A stretch of 7,383 bases of DNA from Acidimicrobiia bacterium (lineage in GTDB: Bacteria > Actinomycetota > Acidimicrobiia > Acidimicrobiales > SZUA-35): contig JAOUGG010000105.1 of NCBI GenBank assembly GCA_029857855.1, forward strand, positions 1 to 7,383, given 5' to 3'. Under the pieces are notes generated by a model that searched no databases, was not told the DNA's origin, and worked only from the letters and a program-made list of their open reading frames with translations. Both the position numbers and the translations under genes were made by a program. How positions within the stretch are numbered: the first letter of the stretch is position 1; the number at the start of each line of letters is the position of its first letter. Below are positions 1 to 4,114 of the stretch, one piece after another.

Positions 1-887
1 ATGAACGAGACCGCATTGAGCGCCCGGTCGAGGTCGGCATCGTCGAACACGACGACCGGGTTCTTCCCACCGAGCTCGAAGTGCACCCGCTTGAGCGTTG
101 GCGCTCCCTGGGCCTGGATCAGTGACCCGGTGGCCGACTCGCCGACGAAGGCGATGGCCTTGATCGCCGGATGTTCCGTGAGGCTGCGGCCGGCCGACTC
201 GCCGAGACCGTGCACGACGTTGAGCACACCCGGCGGAAGGCCGGCCTCGAGGGCGATCTCGGCCAGCAGGTGGGCGGTGAGGGGGCTCCATTCGGCCGGC
301 TTGTGCACGACGGTGCAGCCGGCGGCGAGCGCCGGTGCGATCTTCCACGTGCTCAGCATGAACGGCGTGTTCCAGGGGGTGATCACGCCGACAGGGCCGA
401 TCGGTTGGCGGGTGGTGTAGTTCACGTGGTCGGCGGTCGGCAGCGACAGCCCGTCGGCCGCGGCCGGCGCCCGATCGGCGAAGAAGCGGAAGTTGGCGGC
501 ACCCCGCACGGCGGCGGCCGACATGAATCGCATGGTCTGACCCGTGTCGACACATTCGGTGACCGCGATCTCGTGCGCCCGTTCGGTGATCAGGTCGGCG
601 ACGGCGTGAAGGATGCGCTTTCGTTCGGTACCGGGGGTCGACGACCAACCCTCGAACGCGGCAGCGGCAGCGGTCGCCGCGGCGTCGACATCGGCGCCGT
701 CGCCGGCGCTGACCGCGCCGAGGACGGCTCCGTCGATCGGCGAGTGGTTCTCGAAGGTCGTGCCGGACGCCGCAGCCGTCGGCTCACCACCGATCAGGTG
801 GGAAAGCGGCTCATCGGCGAAGCGGGCCAGGTGTTTGGCGGCTGCGGCCTGGTTCTCCTCGAACGAGTGTCGTGTTGTTTCGGCCAT
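1..887 (-). CDS. hpaE: 5-carboxymethyl-2-hydroxymuconate semialdehyde dehydrogenase (partial, C-terminus off window)
   Basis: NAD-dependent aldehyde dehydrogenase that would oxidise the ring-cleavage product of homoprotocatechuate to the dicarboxylic acid in the cytoplasm. The first 295 residues are present. Family members are about 490 residues, so roughly 40 percent lies beyond base 1, including the expected catalytic Cys. Visible are the active-site Asn in PWN (N173), the cofactor-binding KPAEWSP (K196-P202), a glycine-rich stretch at 227-233, FVGES near 247-251, and the general-base Glu in FELGGK (E271). The PWNTPFMLSTWKIAPALA and KPAEWSP stretches closely resemble HpaE as I remember it from Escherichia coli, which is why I prefer HpaE to a generic betaine or benzaldehyde dehydrogenase. 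Divergent hpaR and hpaH support this. The ATG at 887 has no Shine-Dalgarno in front; a leaderless message is likely. An in-frame GTG lies one codon upstream. Confidence 0.87.
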   Translation of the reverse strand, partial: MAETTRHSFEENQAAAAKHLARFADEPLSHLIGGEPTAAASGTTFENHSPIDGAVLGAVSAGDGADVDAAATAAAAAFEGWSSTPGTERKRILHAVADLITERAHEIAVTECVDTGQTMRFMSAAAVRGAANFRFFADRAPAAADGLSLPTADHVNYTTRQPIGPVGVITPWNTPFMLSTWKIAPALAAGCTVVHKPAEWSPLTAHLLAEIALEAGLPPGVLNVVHGLGESAGRSLTEHPAIKAIAFVGESATGSLIQAQGAPTLKRVHFELGGKNPVVVFDDADLDRALNAVSF

Positions 888-893
888 CACTAG

Positions 894-923
894 ATATTTA
901 ACATGTTCAGGAGTTCGTGTAAA
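894..923 (-). promoter_or_regulatory. Candidate leaderless hpaE promoter
   Basis: On the minus strand TTTACA (923-918) matches the -35 consensus at 5 of 6 positions. About 16 to 17 bases later comes an AT-rich block, TTAAATAT (901-894), in the -10 position. The exact -10 hexamer is not clear (TTAAAT or TAAATA). Either choice leaves 7 to 8 bases to the ATG at 887, which suggests a leaderless transcript. Its boxes interlock with those of the opposing hpaR promoter. Confidence 0.45.
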
Positions 924-925
924 GT
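897..925 (+). promoter_or_regulatory. Candidate leaderless hpaR-hpaH promoter
   Basis: A possible -35 box TTTAAC (897-902) is followed after 17 bases by a -10 box TAAAGT (920-925), which fits the TANNNT rule. Seven bases then separate it from the ATG at 933, so the predicted transcription start is the A of the start codon. The -35 match is weak (3 of 6); the -10 match and spacing are the stronger evidence. Confidence 0.5.
900..907. promoter_or_regulatory. AACATGTT palindrome, candidate HpaR operator
   Basis: This is a perfect 8-bp palindrome in the AT-rich divergent gap. MarR-family proteins bind as dimers to short palindromes, and HpaR represses its own and the catabolic promoters in enterobacteria. 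Here the site would lie between the -35 and -10 boxes of hpaR and just upstream of the -10 of hpaE, so a bound dimer could block both. Dyad symmetry beyond the core is only partial (positions 898/909 and 895/912 pair). Confidence 0.45.
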
Positions 926-932
926 GGATGCC

Positions 933-1388
933 ATGTCCGGCTCCGGCACCCTCCGACCGTTCGAGCAATCCCTGCCCATGGCCCTCCTCCGGGCACGGGA
1001 GGCCGCCATGCGCCGGTTCCGACCTCTGCTGGCCGAACACGACCTGACCGAGCAGCAGTGGCGCGTGCTGCGGGCCCTCACGGCAACCGACCGCCCCGTC
1101 GAACCGACGATCCTGGCCGAGCGTACCTTTCTGCTCGCGCCCAGCCTGTCACGCATGCTGTCGAACCTCGAGGGTCGGGGACTCATCCGGCGATCCGTCG
1201 CCGCCCATGACCAACGACGCTCCCTGATCGAACTCAGCCCGACCGGTCGGGCCCTGGTCCAGGCGGTTGCGCCGTCGTCGGAGGCCACCTACCGGCACAT
1301 CGAGGAGCGGTTCGGGGTCGACCGCCTGCAGCATCTACTCGACGAGCTCCACGACCTCGCCGCACTCGACCTCGGAGAACCGACGTGA
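933..1388 (+). CDS. hpaR: MarR-family regulator of homoprotocatechuate catabolism, HpaR-like
   Basis: A 151-residue winged helix-turn-helix repressor predicted to control the homoprotocatechuate genes, with release by the aromatic substrate as known for HpaR/HpcR. The block MALLRAREAAM (16-26) followed by RRFRP and LTEQQWRVLRAL (38-49) is characteristic of HpaR and not of MarR proteins in general. The recognition helix is LAPSLSRMLSNLEGRG (68-83), the wing is around DQRRSLIELSPTGRAL (93-108), and the C-terminal helix contributes to dimerisation. I chose the ATG at 933 because TAAAGT lies seven bases upstream. A GTG at 924 is a real alternative, since AGGAG at 909-913 sits ten bases before it; an ATG at 903 would overlap the putative operator. 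The stop codon overlaps the hpaH start, so the two genes form one operon. Confidence 0.87.
   Translation: MSGSGTLRPFEQSLPMALLRAREAAMRRFRPLLAEHDLTEQQWRVLRALTATDRPVEPTILAERTFLLAPSLSRMLSNLEGRGLIRRSVAAHDQRRSLIELSPTGRALVQAVAPSSEATYRHIEERFGVDRLQHLLDELHDLAALDLGEPT
1374..1377 (+). promoter_or_regulatory. Ribosome binding site deciding the hpaH GTG start
   Basis: GGAG lies seven bases before the GTG at 1385, inside the last codons of hpaR. It supports the GTG as the true start and hence translational coupling through the GTGA overlap. Confidence 0.65.
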
Positions 1389-2215
1389 CCGACACCGCGA
1401 ACACCCCCCTTACCCTGTCTGACGACGAGGTACGGGCCGAGGCCCACATGCTCGACGAGGCCGAACGCACCGCCACGCAGATACGCCAGACGACGGCGGT
1501 ACATCCCGGGGCCACCATCGCCGACGCCTACCGGATCCAGGCGGCCTGGCTCGAGGTCAGACTGGCCAGGGGCGAGCAGCTCGTCGGCCACAAGATCGGG
1601 CTGACGTCCCGTGCGATGCAGGCGGCCATGAACATCGACACCCCCGACTCGGGTTTCCTCACCGACGCCATGGTGTTCGAGCCCGACAGCCGGCTTCCAG
1701 CCGGTCGGTTCTGTGATCCGAAGCTCGAAATCGAGCTGGCCTTCCGCCTGGCGGCCGACCTGACCGGGCCGAATCCAACGGTCGACGACGTGCTCGATGC
1801 CACCGTCGAGGTGACGCCGGCGGTCGAGTTGATCGCCGCCCGATCCTTTCGCCGCGACCCGGCCACCGGGCGGACCCGAACCGTCGTCGACACCATCGCC
1901 GACAACGCCGCCGACGCCGGCATCGTGTGTGGCGGCGACCCCGTCGGACCACGCGACGTCGATCTGCGCTGGATAGCGGCCGTCGGCTACCGCAACGGGA
2001 CCGTCGAGGAGACCGGCGTGGCGGCCGGGGTGCTCGACCATCCGGCGAACGGGGTCGTGTGGCTGGCTCGCCGTTACGCCGAGCAGGGCCTGTCGCTGCG
2101 AGCCGGGCAGATCGTGCTCGCCGGGTCGTTCACCCGCCCGATCGACGTCCGCCCCGGTGACCACTTCCGCTTCGACTACGGGCCGCTCGGTTCCTTCGAG
2201 CTCGAGTTCGACTGA
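1385..2215 (+). CDS. hpaH: 2-oxo-hept-4-ene-1,7-dioate hydratase
   Basis: A 276-residue cytoplasmic enzyme that adds water to the decarboxylated ring-cleavage product, giving 4-hydroxy-2-oxoheptanedioate, the substrate of the HpaI aldolase. It belongs to the fumarylacetoacetate hydrolase/MhpD fold superfamily and has the usual HpaH/HpcG length. GHKIGLTSRAMQA (68-80) with K70, the metal-ligand cluster LEIELAF (E115, E117), E148 in AVELIAARS, DTIADNAADAG (169-179), and EETGVAAGVLDHPANGV (208-224) closely follow the Escherichia coli protein as I recall it. By analogy E115, E117 and E148 bind magnesium. The GTG start overlaps the hpaR stop by four bases and has GGAG seven bases upstream. The gene ends six bases before the convergent hydrolase gene, so hpaI does not follow it, unlike the usual hpaH-hpaI order. 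Confidence 0.92.
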   Translation: MTDTANTPLTLSDDEVRAEAHMLDEAERTATQIRQTTAVHPGATIADAYRIQAAWLEVRLARGEQLVGHKIGLTSRAMQAAMNIDTPDSGFLTDAMVFEPDSRLPAGRFCDPKLEIELAFRLAADLTGPNPTVDDVLDATVEVTPAVELIAARSFRRDPATGRTRTVVDTIADNAADAGIVCGGDPVGPRDVDLRWIAAVGYRNGTVEETGVAAGVLDHPANGVVWLARRYAEQGLSLRAGQIVLAGSFTRPIDVRPGDHFRFDYGPLGSFELEFD

Positions 2216-2221
2216 ACCGGC

Positions 2222-2950
2222 TCATCCCGGAGACGGTCCTCCGGCTGCGCCCAGGATGATGGCGGCCACCTCGTCGGGATGGCTGAACATGAGAAAGTGG
2301 GGGCCCTCGAGTTCAACATGATGCCAGCCCGGGTCGGCCTTGGCTGCGGCCGAATAGCCGGCGAACTTGGTCGGCTCCGGTCCCGCGGCGTAGACGTAGG
2401 TCTTGGCCACGTGGTCGGGAAGCTCGACCAACCAGGGATCGGTGAAACAGGCCATGGGATGATCGACGAGACGCTCACGGCACCATTCCACACCCGCCGA
2501 ACCGCCGAAGTGCTCCGGGTCGAGGTCGTAACCGCCGAAGGGCAACATGCCGTCATTGGCCTCGGCCGCCGCCAGTCGATCGGGGGTCTGACCGGGATCG
2601 GGGGCGATCGGGGCGTGGGCGTCGAGGTAGACCATGGCGGTCAGACGATCCGGGACCCGGCCCGCCACGCCGGTGATGACCCGTCCGCCGTAGCTGTGTC
2701 CGACCATGGTCACCTCACTAAGGTCGAGGGTCTCGATGACGCCGATGACGTCGTCGACGTGGTCGACCAGGTGCAGATGGTTGCCCGCCTGATGCCGTCG
2801 CGCCCCCTGTCCGGTGAGCGACACATTGTGGATCGCCCGCCCCGAGGTCTGCAGCCGGGGCAGGATCGGGAGCCAGCTCCACTCCCCCACCCAAGCCCCG
2901 TGGACGAGCACGATCGGGCGGTCGGCATCACCCCAGGGCGATTCAGGCAC
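2222..2950 (-). CDS. Alpha/beta hydrolase, esterase-like, unknown substrate
   Basis: A 242-residue soluble alpha/beta hydrolase with no signal peptide. The oxyanion-hole motif HGAW is at 17-20, the nucleophile elbow GHSYGG at 84-89 (S86), and the likely catalytic His is H218 in GPHFLMFSHPDEVA. This His setting resembles plant methylesterases and related bacterial esterases. The acid residue is less certain. The reading frame stays open far upstream, but the true start is set by GTG at 2950: GGAGG at 2963-2959 is eight bases before it, and HGAW then falls at the usual depth. This start overlaps the upstream reductase gene by eight bases, so the two are probably translated from one message. The substrate is unknown; an ester or amide linked to the imine-reductase product is only a guess. 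It could instead be an epoxide hydrolase or lactonase-type member. Confidence 0.84.
   Translation of the reverse strand: MPESPWGDADRPIVLVHGAWVGEWSWLPILPRLQTSGRAIHNVSLTGQGARRHQAGNHLHLVDHVDDVIGVIETLDLSEVTMVGHSYGGRVITGVAGRVPDRLTAMVYLDAHAPIAPDPGQTPDRLAAAEANDGMLPFGGYDLDPEHFGGSAGVEWCRERLVDHPMACFTDPWLVELPDHVAKTYVYAAGPEPTKFAGYSAAAKADPGWHHVELEGPHFLMFSHPDEVAAIILGAAGGPSPG
2227..2244. terminator. Possible hairpin terminator after hpaH
   Basis: CCGGAG and CTCCGG form a perfect 6-bp stem with a 6-base loop (2233-2238), starting 12 bases past the hpaH stop and lying inside the last codons of the convergent hydrolase gene. There is no T-tract, so it is not a classical intrinsic terminator. In a GC-rich gene such a hairpin can also arise by chance. 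Confidence 0.25.
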
Positions 2951-3896
2951 CGGCCGCACCTCCGACCGAGCCTGCGACCAGCCGGGCCGCAGCCAGGTCG
3001 GCGGCCGCGAACCCGGCCGACTTGAACAGTGTGATCTCGGCCTCCGACCGGCGGCCGGGGTGATCGCCCGACACGAGAGCGGCCAGGTCGGCGGCGATGT
3101 CGTCGATGGTGAGAATCCCGGATTCCGTCGGCTGGGCGAGGTCGCCCGAAGCGCTCGCCCCGGCCGCCGTGTCGACGAACACCGTCGATCGGCGAACGAC
3201 GTCGTCGTCGGCCTCCCGCATGTCGGGGCGGAACCCGCCGACCAGGTCGACATGGGTCCCCGGGGCCAGCCACGAACCGTGGATGAGGGGGGAGGTCGCT
3301 CCGGTGGCGCACGAGATGATGTGGGCGTTCGAGACCGCGCCGGCCAGATCGTCGACGGCGATCGCCGGGAGTCCCTGGTCGGCCAGGGTTGCCGCGGTCG
3401 TGGCCGCCGCCTCCGCATTCCGACCCCACACCGCGACGTGCTCGAGGTCCCGCTCGGCGGCGTGGGCCAGGGCCAGGTTGGGGGCGAGCTGGCCGGTACC
3501 GACGATGAGGAGACGCGTGGCGTCGGGCCGGGCCAGGTGGCGGGCGGCAAGGGCCGAAACCGCGGCGGTGCGGCGAGCGGTAAGGGCATCGCCATCGATC
3601 GTGGCGGTCGGCAGGCCGGTCACGCCGTCGAAGAGCAGGTAGGCGGCGTTGACGGTGGGATGTTCGGAGGAGGCATTGGCCGGAAAGTAGGTGACGACCT
3701 TGACGCCAACCGCCTCGTTGTCGACCCAACTCGGCATCAGCAACAGGGCTCCGGTCGACCCGTCGGGCTGGGCCACGTCGTGCACATGACGATCGGGCGA
3801 GTGGGTCGTTCCAGCTCGAAGCGCTTGCGCCAAGGCCTCCATCAGCGCCGTCCATGGCGTGGTTCGTTCGACGGTTTCGGCGTCCAGGAACAGCAT
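2943..3896 (-). CDS. Ornithine cyclodeaminase/mu-crystallin family protein, probable imine reductase
   Basis: A 317-residue NAD(P)-dependent enzyme of the family that includes ornithine cyclodeaminase, alanine dehydrogenase, delta-1-pyrroline-2-carboxylate reductase and ketimine reductase. Seen are MLFLDAETV at the start, the substrate-binding K66 in VGVKVV, ARRTAA (107-112), the Rossmann loop GTGQLA (133-138), and EAEITLFKSAG (285-295). After the second Rossmann strand the sequence is VWGRN (156-160) with no acidic residue, which favours NADP(H). True ornithine cyclodeaminase has a catalytic Asp in GGDCPGKTE; here the aligned loop is GGFRPDMRE (220-228), with Phe in that place, so cyclodeamination is unlikely. 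A cyclic-imine or ketimine reductase is more plausible. The start at 3896 is chosen because the family begins with this MLFLD pattern; an in-frame ATG at 3947 adds 17 residues without family likeness. It heads an operon with the hydrolase. Confidence 0.88.
   Translation of the reverse strand: MLFLDAETVERTTPWTALMEALAQALRAGTTHSPDRHVHDVAQPDGSTGALLLMPSWVDNEAVGVKVVTYFPANASSEHPTVNAAYLLFDGVTGLPTATIDGDALTARRTAAVSALAARHLARPDATRLLIVGTGQLAPNLALAHAAERDLEHVAVWGRNAEAAATTAATLADQGLPAIAVDDLAGAVSNAHIISCATGATSPLIHGSWLAPGTHVDLVGGFRPDMREADDDVVRRSTVFVDTAAGASASGDLAQPTESGILTIDDIAADLAALVSGDHPGRRSEAEITLFKSAGFAAADLAAARLVAGSVGGAAGA
2959..2963 (-). promoter_or_regulatory. Ribosome binding site deciding the hydrolase GTG start
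   Basis: GGAGG on the minus strand, inside the 3' end of the reductase gene, lies eight bases before the GTG at 2950. It selects this start over an in-frame GTG at 2959 and over the longer open frame. Confidence 0.65.
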
Positions 3897-3903
3897 GGGC
3901 CAA

Positions 3904-3909
3904 ACGCTA
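3904..3909 (-). promoter_or_regulatory. Candidate -10 box for the reductase-hydrolase operon
   Basis: TAGCGT on the minus strand fits TANNNT and sits seven bases before the ATG at 3896. No Shine-Dalgarno precedes that ATG, so the transcript could be leaderless, with the same geometry as proposed for hpaR. I find no convincing -35 box. Confidence 0.35.
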
Positions 3910-3955
3910 GTGGATACGACTTCGCGGCGCGAGATCGCCAAGAGCACGCCACACG

Positions 3956-3977
3956 AACTTTGTGCCCGCTACGACCC
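3956..3977 (-). repeat. 22-nt repeat unit, copy 1 (inverted)
   Basis: On the minus strand it reads GGGTCGTAG, then CGGGCA, then CAAAGTT. It differs from the other copies at one of the nine bases in the first block. It is followed on that strand by CG, as is copy 3. Confidence 0.75.
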
Positions 3978-3984
3978 GTCCGGG

Positions 3985-4006
3985 GGGTCGTCGACCCCTC
4001 AAAGTT
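3985..4006 (+). repeat. 22-nt repeat unit, copy 2
   Basis: It reads GGGTCGTCG, then ACCCCT, then CAAAGTT. The six-base middle extends the GGGGTCG half into a local palindrome, and the CAAAGTT end into a second one. It is separated by 7 bases from copy 1 and 9 from copy 3. Confidence 0.75.
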
Positions 4007-4015
4007 GAGGCTGCC

Positions 4016-4037
4016 GGGTCGTCGGCGGCACAAAGTT
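4016..4037 (+). repeat. 22-nt repeat unit, copy 3
   Basis: It reads GGGTCGTCG, then GCGGCA, then CAAAGTT. It is a direct repeat of copy 2 at an offset of 31 bases and the inverted partner of copy 1, including part of the spacer (GGCA). Confidence 0.75.
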
Positions 4038-4114
4038 CGAAGCGGCTCGGCTGACACGGAGGCAATACCGGCTGTGGTGTGTGAAATGGCCGGGGCTTGC
4101 GGCACCATTTGTGT

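Larger units (their letters stand above)
888..932. promoter_or_regulatory. 45-bp divergent hpaE/hpaR control region
   Basis: This is the whole gap between the two divergent start codons. It is much richer in A and T than the surrounding genes. Neither favoured ATG has a ribosome binding site at normal spacing. Candidate promoters for both directions must overlap, so one bound regulator could control both transcripts. The gap is too short for two independent promoters with untranslated leaders unless transcription starts at or near each start codon. Confidence 0.7.
3954..4039. repeat. Large imperfect inverted repeat in the divergent intergenic region
   Basis: The left arm 3954-3978 pairs with the right arm 4015-4039: 22 of 25 positions are complementary and the outer 13 (CGAACTTTGTGCC / GGCACAAAGTTCG) are perfect. 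The 36-base centre (3979-4014) contains two more dyads: GGGGTCG-T-CGACCCC at 3984-3998, and CCTCAA-AG-TTGAGG at 3997-4010. The element lies between the divergent reductase and CoA-ligase genes, 58 bases from one start codon and 75 from the other. No coding role is evident. It could act as an operator, a cruciform, a structured RNA, or a dispersed extragenic repeat. The repeat itself is plain in the sequence; its role is unknown. Confidence 0.85.

Noticed and set aside
171..893. 240-codon plus-strand open frame opposite hpaE
   Set aside because: Gly/Arg-rich antisense shadow; the minus strand encodes the aldehyde dehydrogenase with PWN and FELGGK motifs.
1289..2164. 291-codon minus-strand open frame opposite hpaH
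   Set aside because: Antisense shadow of hpaH, with no recognisable motif.
2227..2244. Classical Rho-independent terminator after hpaH
   Set aside because: The hairpin is real but lacks a T-tract, so it is kept only as a low-confidence terminator.
2951..3595. N-terminal extension of the alpha/beta hydrolase frame
   Set aside because: The frame is open but Pro/Arg/Ser-rich and lies within the reductase gene in another frame; the ribosome binding site at 2959-2963 sets the start at 2950.
3897..3947. Extended start of the reductase at 3947
   Set aside because: The 17 added residues do not resemble the family, which begins with the MLFLD pattern found at 3896.
3954..4039. CRISPR array
   Set aside because: There are only three units, one is inverted, spacers are 7 to 9 bases, and no cas genes are present.
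3954..4039. Insertion sequence or transposon ends
   Set aside because: The 36-base centre has no room for a transposase and no flanking target duplication is visible; a very small non-autonomous repeat remains possible.
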